A stretch of DNA of 5,560 nt, taken from positions 1 to 5,560 of the forward strand of contig CAKQBP010000100.1 in NCBI GenBank assembly GCA_934216375.1. Direction: 5' to 3'. Positions 1-5,560 of this stretch are shown here, piece after piece. The position numbers and the translations under genes are program-made. This DNA is from an uncultured Veillonella sp. (GTDB lineage: Bacteria; Bacillota; Negativicutes; Veillonellales; Veillonellaceae). The notes below the pieces were generated by a model. It worked only from the letters and a program-made list of their open reading frames with translations. It had not been told where the DNA came from and did no database searches. The first letter of the stretch is position 1. Each line of letters begins with the position of its first letter.

Positions 1-513
1 GGCGGATACCATTTCAGTAACCATAGACTCGGTCGCTACATAGTACGTATCAATCTGCGGATAGAGCCAAAATTGATGGCTGCTAAAGTCCGTCATAATC
101 GCTACCAATGGCACATCAATATGACCTTGGCGCTTCAAAATAGACGCAGCCCCACATGGAAATGGATGGGTAAAGACCATCACATCTGGCTGTTCTTGTT
201 GAACAAGCTTGAGCATACGACTTTTAAGGATATACGATAATGCAGTTTGCAAAATAGTCCCCCGTCGCTCCCCTTTTGATACGCGATAAATCATATCGTA
301 TAGCATGGGGAACACGTCGATCATCTTGATATACGTCCCCTTAATTAAATGCTCTACAGACATGGTTTCTGTATCTAAAAAGTCCACATGAGTAATCGAT
401 GCGTGTGGCTCTTTCTCTTTCCAATATTCTTCTATGGCTCTTGCGGCCTGCATATGTCCTGTCCCAATAGAGGCGGACACGATGAGAACCTTCCGTGATG
501 TTTCGTTATTCAT
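1..513 (-). CDS. MGDG synthase / UgtP-type glycolipid glycosyltransferase, N-terminal part (cut by left edge)
   Basis: The reading frame is open from an ATG at 513 to the window edge and gives 171 residues. It matches the N-terminal acceptor-side domain of the monogalactosyldiacylglycerol synthase / processive diacylglycerol glucosyltransferase family (GT28-like, GT-B fold). These enzymes move a sugar from a UDP-sugar to diacylglycerol at the inner face of the cytoplasmic membrane. Visible marks are the glycine-rich loop SASIGTGH (residues 13-20) after a short beta strand KVLIVSAS, the helix QAARAIEEYW just behind it, FTHPFPCGAAS (114-124), and TDFSSHQFWLYPQIDTYYVATE-like sequence (141-162), which corresponds to the family TDF..H..W....D.YYVA block. 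The C-terminal nucleotide-sugar domain lies outside the window, so donor and acceptor cannot be assigned. The ATG at 513 is the first start after an in-frame TAA at 535-537 and has an AAAGGG ribosome site 6 bases upstream. It begins a new transcription unit with its own promoter. Family assignment is firm; the exact substrate is unknown. Confidence 0.9.
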   Translation of the reverse strand, partial: MNNETSRKVLIVSASIGTGHMQAARAIEEYWKEKEPHASITHVDFLDTETMSVEHLIKGTYIKMIDVFPMLYDMIYRVSKGERRGTILQTALSYILKSRMLKLVQQEQPDVMVFTHPFPCGAASILKRQGHIDVPLVAIMTDFSSHQFWLYPQIDTYYVATESMVTEMVSA

Positions 514-519
514 AGTGCA

Positions 520-525
520 CCCTTT
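520..525 (-). promoter_or_regulatory. Ribosome binding site of the glycosyltransferase gene
   Basis: AAAGGG lies 6 bases before the ATG at 513. It is weaker than the AGGAGG-type sites of the other genes in the window. It also falls in the loop of a small inverted repeat (516-534), so its access could be affected by folding. Confidence 0.55.
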
Positions 526-533
526 CTCTGTGC

Positions 534-542
534 ATTATACCA
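534..542 (-). promoter_or_regulatory. Extended -10 promoter for the glycosyltransferase gene
   Basis: Read on the minus strand the bases are TGGTATAAT: a perfect TATAAT hexamer (539-534) preceded by the TGn extension (542-540). No good -35 hexamer is present. The expected place (about 556-562) is taken by the end of the upstream terminator and reads CTCTTT or TCTTTT. An extended -10 can offset a poor -35. A start of transcription near 526-528 would leave a leader of only about 14 bases, just enough for the ribosome site. Confidence 0.7.
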
Positions 543-551
543 TAAATAGAT

Positions 552-580
552 AAAAAAAAGAGACCTCGAAAGGTCTCTTT
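552..580 (-). terminator. Rho-independent terminator after HU
   Basis: On the minus strand the sequence AAAGAGACCT, TTCG, AGGTCTCTTT forms a perfect 10 bp stem (571-580 paired with 557-566) closed by a four-base TTCG loop. The 3' arm runs straight into a T tract, giving eight T in a row (559-552). It starts 15 bases after the HU stop codon. On the plus strand the tract after the stem is only TTT followed by CAT, so the element is directional. It ends the mfd to HU transcription unit and separates it from the glycosyltransferase gene. Confidence 0.95.
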
Positions 581-595
581 CATATCCAATATGGA

Positions 596-895
596 TTATT
601 TTTTACGTTTTTTAGCTTTTGCAGCATTAACTTGTTCTTTCAAACCTTTACCAGCTTTGAATGCAGGAGATTTGGAAGCTGCAATTGTGATAGTTTTACC
701 GTTTTGTGGATTACGGCCTTCACGAGCTGCGCGTTCACGAACTTCGAAAGTACCGAAGCCGATAACTTGTACTTTACCACCAGCTGCTAATTCTTGAGCT
801 ACTGTGTCAAATACAGCTTTTACTGCTTTTTCAGCATCTTTTTTAGTTAATTCAGTTTTTTGTGCAACACTTGCGATTAATTCTGTTTTGTTCAT
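596..895 (-). CDS. hup: HU-type nucleoid DNA-binding protein
   Basis: This 99-residue basic protein belongs to the bacterial HU/IHF family. These dimers bind DNA without strong sequence preference, bend it and help compact the nucleoid. The N-terminal helices ([13 protein letters not shown] to about residue 40) form the dimer body. The family signature is at 46-66: [19 protein letters not shown] and following. It includes the RNP tripeptide (61-63), whose proline intercalates between base pairs in known structures. The C-terminal helix ends in a lysine/arginine-rich tail, AAKAKKRKK (91-99), making the protein about nine residues longer than the usual 90. The ATG at 895 has an ideal AAGGAGG site 7 bases upstream, fitting high expression. 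It follows mazG by 51 bp and is ended by a strong terminator. HU rather than IHF is favoured because the protein stands alone in a Firmicute-like context. Confidence 0.97.
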   Translation of the reverse strand: MNKTELIASVAQKTELTKKDAEKAVKAVFDTVAQELAAGGKVQVIGFGTFEVRERAAREGRNPQNGKTITIAASKSPAFKAGKGLKEQVNAAKAKKRKK

Positions 896-902
896 GACAG
901 AA

Positions 903-909
903 CCTCCTT
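903..909 (-). promoter_or_regulatory. Strong ribosome binding site of HU
   Basis: AAGGAGG, a near-complete match to the anti-Shine-Dalgarno sequence, sits 7 bases before the HU ATG. This is the best-placed ribosome site in the window, as expected for an abundant protein, and it fixes the start codon at 895. Confidence 0.9.
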
Positions 910-936
910 AAAATTACAATACCTTAGAAGTGTATA

Positions 937-948
937 AACCTCTAGGTT
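937..948 (-). repeat. Short inverted repeat overlapping the mazG stop
   Basis: The plus-strand bases AACCTCTAGGTT are a 5 bp inverted repeat with a 2 bp centre. They cover most of the mazG TAA (947-949) and lie 42 bases before the HU start. The centre is too short for an RNA hairpin with the full stem, so if it has a role it would more likely be a protein-binding site on DNA. It may be chance. Confidence 0.3.
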
Positions 949-1717
949 ACTTTTCCTGCACTTTAGCCTCCTCCCAAAAAGCATCGAGCTCAGCTAATGA
1001 AAAGTCTTCCCATGAGCGATCGCTTTGGTTAACACAAGCTTCTACATGTAAAAAACGCTGTCGGAACTTTGTGTTTGTGCGATTTAGTGCATTTTCACCG
1101 CTTATTTTATACCATCTGAATAGATTAATCAAGGAAAAAAGCACATCTCCTGCTTCTTTTTCCATATTTTCTCTATCATTTTGATCAATAGCCTCCTTAA
1201 ATTCCCCCATTTCTTCGGAAACTTTAGCCCAAACAGGATCAAGCTCATCCCAGTCAAATCCTAGCTTTGCAGCCTTTTCTTGGAGCTTATAAGCCGCCAT
1301 TAAAGCAGGTAAACTTTTCGATACACCATCCAGCACAGAATTTTGAATATTTTTCTTTTCTTGTGCCTTTAATTCATCCCAAGTGTATGACTTTTCATCA
1401 TTTTCAGGGTTAAAAACACGAGGATGACGACGAATCATTTTTTCAGCGACATCATTAATTACGTCTTGAAGTGTAAAATGACCAGCCTCCTCTGCCAATT
1501 GACTGTGAAAAACAACTTGCAATAATACATCACCTAACTCTTCACGAAGATTCGGCATATCTTTATTATCAATGGCATCTACCACTTCGTAAGTTTCCTC
1601 TATAAAATAGCGACGTAAAGATTCATGCGTTTGCTTTTGATCCCAAGGACAGCCATTTGGTGCACGCAAAGTTTTCACTACATCGACTAAAGGTTGAATA
1701 TCAATATTGTTCTTCAT
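947..1717 (-). CDS. mazG: MazG nucleoside triphosphate pyrophosphohydrolase
   Basis: This 256-residue protein hydrolyses NTPs or dNTPs to the monophosphate and pyrophosphate, and is thought to clean the nucleotide pool of non-canonical or damaged nucleotides. Its length is close to E. coli MazG (263). Two MazG helical domains are visible. The first has NGCPWD (21-26), the metal-binding EETYE (40-44), EELGD (59-63) and RRHPRVF (96-102). The second begins after KLGFDW (151-156) and has EEMGE (168-172) and EKEAGD (186-191). Both copies keep their acidic metal-ligand pairs, so neither looks degenerate. The ATG at 1717 puts CPWD at the usual distance from the N-terminus. It overlaps the flippase gene by 17 bp. 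Unlike B. subtilis YabN, it has no N-terminal tetrapyrrole-methylase domain: the flippase stop and mazG start leave no room for one. Confidence 0.97.
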   Translation of the reverse strand: MKNNIDIQPLVDVVKTLRAPNGCPWDQKQTHESLRRYFIEETYEVVDAIDNKDMPNLREELGDVLLQVVFHSQLAEEAGHFTLQDVINDVAEKMIRRHPRVFNPENDEKSYTWDELKAQEKKNIQNSVLDGVSKSLPALMAAYKLQEKAAKLGFDWDELDPVWAKVSEEMGEFKEAIDQNDRENMEKEAGDVLFSLINLFRWYKISGENALNRTNTKFRQRFLHVEACVNQSDRSWEDFSLAELDAFWEEAKVQEK

Positions 1718-3308
1718 ATAGCTTTGCTTCCTCCCTATTGCGTCGAGCTTGTAAGCGCTTGCCTATGATTGGGAAATGGTATATATCATCTTTTACGACA
1801 GCTTTAGTAAGCCATAACGATAAACCATATACAAAAATAGCCACTACAATTGCTGCAGCCACAGCGCCACCATTGCCTAATAAATCAACAATGCTCACAT
1901 AGATGACTTGTGTAGCACCGCCCATGGCCATGGCAGATACTATTATTTTTAATAACTCTAATGTGTTCAGTACCGAACCTACATATCTTTTTACAAAAAT
2001 ATAATTAATAAGCGCTGCAATAGCAAAGTTTAAATTCGTCGCCCAAGCCGCACCATTAATGCCCAACTCAACACTGCCTGTCAATTCATAATCTAAGAAT
2101 GTCTTCACTAATAAGCCTATAAAAATCGATACCATAGGAATTATTGTTCTTCCTAACCCTTGCAAAACACCTGCAGTAATCTGTTGCCAACCAAGGAACA
2201 CAATACTCAAACTAATAACAGCAATAACGGGTCCTGCATGAGGTGTTGCATATATTAGTTGTGATATTGGCGTAGCTAGTACACAAAGTCCAATGCAGGC
2301 TGGAATCGTAAACATATTAGCAATTTTAATCGCCGTTTCCGCCCGTTTCACGATGCGATGTACATCACCTTGAGTATGTGCCTCAGATACGGCTGGTACA
2401 AGACTAGCGGCTAAGGATGTAGTTAGAATGATCGGCAACCCAATCAGAGATGTTGCCATACCCGTCAGATAACCAAATTGTGTGGTTGCTTCATTGAGAT
2501 AGTATCCAATATCCATCAATCGTTTTGGGACGATAAATGTATCAATGAGTGATACCATAGGAAGCATAATATTCGCCATAGAAACCGGTATGGCAAGACT
2601 AAACAATCGTTTAACTACGATGCCGTTACTTTCACAAATGGCATTAGGATTCTGTTGTGAAAGCATTTTTTCCCGAATATTGCGTTGTCGGTAGTAAAAA
2701 TAAATTAATACAAGTAACCCCGCCAATACGCCTGGGAATGTAGCAAAGGTCGCACCACCTGCCGCCAAATGAAGTCCTCGATCAATGAAGTAGTATGCCA
2801 AACCTACCATAGATGATACGCGAAAGATCTGTTCAAATACTTGACTCGTACCGGTAGGTACCATGTATTGGAAACCTTGGAAATACCCTCTAAAACAGCT
2901 TAGGATAGTCACTACAAAAATAGCTGGAGATAATAATTGAATAGCAATTAAAGCGCGTGAATCAGTGATGATTTGATTATCTACGAGCCATTGTGCACTA
3001 CCATATAAAGCCAAACTAAATACAAGGCCTAATATAGCGAGTACCCTTAATGATACAAAAAATACTTGTTGTACGCCTCGCATATCATCATTAGCAAGCT
3101 TTTCCGCAATCATAATAGATATGGCTACAGGAATACCTGCAGCAGAAATACTAACGATAATTTGATAGATTGGATAGGCCATCATATATAGACCAATCCC
3201 TTCACCACCTAAAATCCGTGCGATAAGAACTTTACTAAACGCACCGATGACCTTCACGATAATACCGGCTAAGGTTAAAATCATGGCACCCTTTAAAAAT
3301 CGATTCAT
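1701..3308 (-). CDS. SpoVB/YabM-type (MurJ-like) lipid-linked oligosaccharide flippase
   Basis: This 535-residue, very hydrophobic protein has about 14 predicted membrane segments (first near 8-28, last near 478-500). It belongs to the MOP superfamily polysaccharide-transport branch that includes SpoVB, YabM, YtgP and MurJ. Such proteins move undecaprenyl-linked precursors across the cytoplasmic membrane. Family marks are the N-terminal GAFSKVLIARILGGEGIGLY (22-41), the RGYFQGFQYMVPT / SQVFEQIFRV block (140-163), SLVPAVSEA (302-310) and VLQGLGR (381-387). A charged cytoplasmic tail ends the protein (517-535). The start at 3308 is fixed by a strong ribosome site inside the end of mfd and a 4 bp ATGA overlap. 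Its position between mfd and mazG equals that of yabM in B. subtilis, so yabM is the nearest named counterpart by location. Whether the cargo is lipid II or another lipid-linked sugar cannot be told from sequence alone. Confidence 0.92.
   Translation of the reverse strand: MNRFLKGAMILTLAGIIVKVIGAFSKVLIARILGGEGIGLYMMAYPIYQIIVSISAAGIPVAISIMIAEKLANDDMRGVQQVFFVSLRVLAILGLVFSLALYGSAQWLVDNQIITDSRALIAIQLLSPAIFVVTILSCFRGYFQGFQYMVPTGTSQVFEQIFRVSSMVGLAYYFIDRGLHLAAGGATFATFPGVLAGLLVLIYFYYRQRNIREKMLSQQNPNAICESNGIVVKRLFSLAIPVSMANIMLPMVSLIDTFIVPKRLMDIGYYLNEATTQFGYLTGMATSLIGLPIILTTSLAASLVPAVSEAHTQGDVHRIVKRAETAIKIANMFTIPACIGLCVLATPISQLIYATPHAGPVIAVISLSIVFLGWQQITAGVLQGLGRTIIPMVSIFIGLLVKTFLDYELTGSVELGINGAAWATNLNFAIAALINYIFVKRYVGSVLNTLELLKIIVSAMAMGGATQVIYVSIVDLLGNGGAVAAAIVVAIFVYGLSLWLTKAVVKDDIYHFPIIGKRLQARRNREEAKLYEEQY
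1729..1736 (-). promoter_or_regulatory. mazG: Ribosome binding site of mazG inside the flippase gene
   Basis: AGGGAGGA lies 11 bases before the mazG ATG, a slightly long spacing. It is part of the flippase coding sequence, in codons for the C-terminal charged tail. With the 17 bp gene overlap this suggests translational coupling, where ribosomes finishing the flippase help expose or feed the mazG start. Confidence 0.6.
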
Positions 3309-5560
3309 AGGCCCTCCTTAGTCGGTGACTTGTGGCTAAGAGCCTTTATCACCGCTTCCGTAATGGTCAAAATAGAACCTTTCATACCATTAAGACTCAC
3401 ATATAATGTGGCTGGTTTGGTATCCATAAACTTCATTTTTTTCCATAAATCTTCTGGTACAGCCCCCATATCCCAATCGGCCATTTTAGAGTCATCATGC
3501 CAATGGATCGTAAGCTGTTTATCTCTACGGACGATACTCTTAATGCCCAGTAGACGTGCTTGCTCCTTAATTTGAGCAATGCGCAACAAACGGTCTACTG
3601 GATCGGTTGGTGTACCGAAGCGATCAATGAGCTCATCCGTCATATCGTCGAGTTGCTCTTTAGATTTAATATGTAACAATCGTTGGTATACAGAAATCTT
3701 ACGAGCACTATCTTTGATATACGCATCGTCAATAAACGCATCTACCTCTAAGTCGATAGCTGGATCAATGGATACATCTCGCTCAACTTCTTTATTTTGA
3801 GCCTTTGCAATCGCCTCTTCTAACATACTCACGTACATGCCAAAGCCGACAGATGCGATATTACCATGTTGCTGTGAACCTAATAGATTACCGGCACCGC
3901 GAATCTCTAAATCTCGCATGGCTAACTTAAATCCTGCGCCGAGCTCAGTGAACTCCTCTATAGCTTTCAAACGCTTTTCAGCTGCCTCTGAAAGTATTTT
4001 ATCTGGCCGATACATAAAGTATGCATAAGCACGTCTACGAGAACGGCCTACACGCCCTCGCATTTGGTATAGCTGAGATAAACCTAAACGATCCGCATCA
4101 TAAATAATGATAGTATTGGCGTTAGGAATATCTAAGCCGGTTTCAATGATACTCGTGGACAAGAGCACATCATAATGACCTTCATAGAAATCAGTCATAA
4201 TCTCCTCAATTTGACGGCCTGTCATCTGTCCATGAGCAATGGCATAACGCAAGCCAGGCAATGCGGATTCTAATAGTTCTCCCATATGATTAATGGATGC
4301 AACACGGTTATATACAAAGTAAACCTGTCCGCCCCTCGCCAATTCTCGCTTGATAGCATCTGCGATGAGATTCATATCGTATTCCACCACATAGGTTTGA
4401 ACAGGCAAGCGCTCCTCTGGCGGAGTATTGATAACAGACATTTCTCGAACGCCAACGAGGGACATATGTAAAGTCCGCGGAATCGGTGTAGCACTCAAGG
4501 TGAGTACATCGATATTGCTAGCCCACTCTTTCCACTTTTCTTTCTGTGCTACCCCAAAGCGTTGCTCCTCATCTACTACGAGCATCCCTAAGTCCTTAAA
4601 GACAACCTTTTTGTTGAGCAATGAATGGGTCCCAATAAGGACATCTATGGAACCATCCTCTACACCTTTAAGAACTTGCTTTTTCTCTGATGTAGTACGG
4701 AATCGATTGAGTACATCTACTTTAACCCCAAATGGAGCAAATCGATTTAAAAAGGTTTGGAAATGTTGCTGTGCTAATACCGTGGTCGGTACAAGTACCG
4801 CTACTTGTTTACCGCTCATAACGGCCTTAAAAATGGCACGCATAGCCACTTCCGTTTTACCAAAGCCTACATCACCAGCGAGCAGGCGATCCATAGGAAC
4901 AGGTCGTTCCATAGATTCTTTAATTTCCGCCGTAGCCTGTAACTGGTCTTCCGTCTCCTCATATGGGAACGCATCTTCAAACTCTTGCTGCCATGGTTGA
5001 TCCGGCAAGAATGCAAAGCCTTCTGTGATTTCTCGTTGTGCATATATCTCAACGAGCTTATCTGCCAAATCATCAATGGATTTTTTTGCCTTTGTAACAA
5101 CTTTAGCCCAGTCACGGCCACCCATCTTATGAATACGAGGCACATCACCTTCATTGCCGATGTATTTTTGTAACTGATCTAAATTATTTGCAGGTAAGAA
5201 CAATTTATCCGTTCCAGCATAAGCGATTTCAATATAGTCCCGATGGATGCCTTCCGTTTCTATCGTTTTAAGGCCAATATACTTACCGATACCGTGCATA
5301 CTATGTACAACATAGTCACCAGGGGTTAAATCCGTGAAATAATTGATTTCTTGGCCCTTTTTAGGTTTGGTGCGAAGCTTGCGCTTTTGTTGTCCGTAAA
5401 TATTGCCTTCTACGACTACTACTAAATGACTATTGGGCAATTCAAAACCATCTGTTAATAATCCTTTTAAAATAACGACAGTGTTCGGCTTTGCTATCCA
5501 TGTATCACTATGAGTAAATGCAATATTTTCCCCTTCAAGGGCACGCTCAATACCTTCTCG
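3305..5560 (-). CDS. mfd: Transcription-repair coupling factor Mfd, C-terminal two thirds (cut by right edge)
   Basis: The frame is open from the window edge to a TGA at 3305-3307 and gives 751 residues of a protein usually about 1,100-1,200 long. Mfd removes RNA polymerase stalled at DNA damage and recruits UvrA for excision repair. Seen in order (numbered from the window edge): the RNA-polymerase-interacting CarD-like domain with GDYVVHSMHGIGKYIGL (81-97), Walker A GDVGFGKTE (229-237), IGTHSLL (309-315), the DEEQ box (330-333), SATPIPRT (356-363), STSIIETGLDIPNAN (468-482), motif VI QMRGRVGRS (499-507), the TRG translocation motif GAGFKLAMRDLEIRGAGNLLG (541-561), and the C-terminal regulatory domain (about 595-700). 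All helicase motifs are intact. The TTG at 5438-5440 is internal: the 40 residues before it continue family-like sequence (ILKGLLTDGFELPNSHLVVV). The UvrA-binding N-terminal part is off-window. The stop overlaps the next start by 4 bp. Confidence 0.98.
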   Translation of the reverse strand, partial: REGIERALEGENIAFTHSDTWIAKPNTVVILKGLLTDGFELPNSHLVVVVEGNIYGQQKRKLRTKPKKGQEINYFTDLTPGDYVVHSMHGIGKYIGLKTIETEGIHRDYIEIAYAGTDKLFLPANNLDQLQKYIGNEGDVPRIHKMGGRDWAKVVTKAKKSIDDLADKLVEIYAQREITEGFAFLPDQPWQQEFEDAFPYEETEDQLQATAEIKESMERPVPMDRLLAGDVGFGKTEVAMRAIFKAVMSGKQVAVLVPTTVLAQQHFQTFLNRFAPFGVKVDVLNRFRTTSEKKQVLKGVEDGSIDVLIGTHSLLNKKVVFKDLGMLVVDEEQRFGVAQKEKWKEWASNIDVLTLSATPIPRTLHMSLVGVREMSVINTPPEERLPVQTYVVEYDMNLIADAIKRELARGGQVYFVYNRVASINHMGELLESALPGLRYAIAHGQMTGRQIEEIMTDFYEGHYDVLLSTSIIETGLDIPNANTIIIYDADRLGLSQLYQMRGRVGRSRRRAYAYFMYRPDKILSEAAEKRLKAIEEFTELGAGFKLAMRDLEIRGAGNLLGSQQHGNIASVGFGMYVSMLEEAIAKAQNKEVERDVSIDPAIDLEVDAFIDDAYIKDSARKISVYQRLLHIKSKEQLDDMTDELIDRFGTPTDPVDRLLRIAQIKEQARLLGIKSIVRRDKQLTIHWHDDSKMADWDMGAVPEDLWKKMKFMDTKPATLYVSLNGMKGSILTITEAVIKALSHKSPTKEGL
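3313..3319 (-). promoter_or_regulatory. Ribosome binding site of the flippase inside the end of mfd
   Basis: AAGGAGG ends 4 bases before the flippase ATG, counting from its last G, and doubles as mfd codons for the C-terminal Lys-Glu-Gly. Together with the ATGA overlap at 3305-3308 it points to coupled translation of the two genes. Confidence 0.8.

Noticed and set aside
584..596. Small hairpin ATCCA-ATA-TGGAT next to the HU stop
   Set aside because: A 5 bp AT-rich stem is weak, and the adjacent 10 bp terminator explains the region.
591..797. 68-codon plus-strand frame opposite HU
   Set aside because: It is antisense to a clearly real, conserved HU gene and has no family resemblance of its own.
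911..938. TTTATA and TAATTT as a promoter for HU
   Set aside because: The -10 matches only three of six bases and transcription would start inside the ribosome binding site.
4428..5000. 190-codon open frame on the plus strand, antisense to mfd
   Set aside because: It lies wholly opposite the conserved helicase region of Mfd. Its translation is rich in Ser, Thr and Cys with no recognisable motif, as expected for a shadow frame.
4867..5154. 95-codon minus-strand frame inside mfd in another frame
   Set aside because: It is out of frame with intact Mfd motifs and has low-complexity basic content without a motif.
5438..5440. TTG as a possible start of a shorter Mfd
   Set aside because: The frame continues upstream to the window edge with Mfd-like sequence, so the TTG is an internal leucine codon.
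1..5560. A new defence, mobile or secretion system
   Set aside because: Every long stretch is accounted for by known housekeeping families. There are no recombinase, toxin, nuclease or repeat-array signs and no gap over 100 bases.

Overview
The window looks like chromosomal housekeeping DNA from a low-to-moderate GC Firmicute. My best guess is a Negativicute (diderm, Veillonella-like). That guess rests on the gene order mfd, SpoVB-family flippase, mazG, HU and on the general look of the HU and Mfd proteins. It is an inference and I could not test it by search. All genes lie on the minus strand, so transcription runs from right to left, and gaps between genes are short.

Layout in transcription order. 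The right edge (3305-5560) holds the C-terminal two thirds of Mfd, the transcription-repair coupling factor, cut by the window end. It overlaps by 4 bp a 535-residue multi-spanning SpoVB/MurJ-type lipid flippase (1701-3308). That gene overlaps mazG (947-1717) by 17 bp. After a 51 bp gap comes an HU-type nucleoid protein (596-895). A textbook intrinsic terminator (552-580, 10 bp stem, TTCG loop, eight T) closes this unit. Only about 20 bp further on, an extended -10 promoter (TGGTATAAT, 534-542) starts a new unit whose first gene (1-513, cut by the left edge) is the N-terminal half of an MGDG-synthase/UgtP-type glycolipid glycosyltransferase.

The first unit combines genome maintenance (Mfd, HU), nucleotide-pool sanitation (MazG) and envelope building (flippase). 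The order mfd, yabM-type flippase, yabN/mazG matches the sporulation-associated neighbourhood of Bacillus subtilis, but spoVT, yabO, yabP, yabQ and divIC are not seen here. The second unit begins a separate envelope-lipid function.

I found no mobile element, CRISPR array, tRNA, rRNA or riboswitch, and no convincing new biological system. The observations of interest are the reduced sporulation-type gene order, the compact terminator/promoter junction, small inverted repeats in the leaders, and the lack of an obvious promoter directly upstream of HU.
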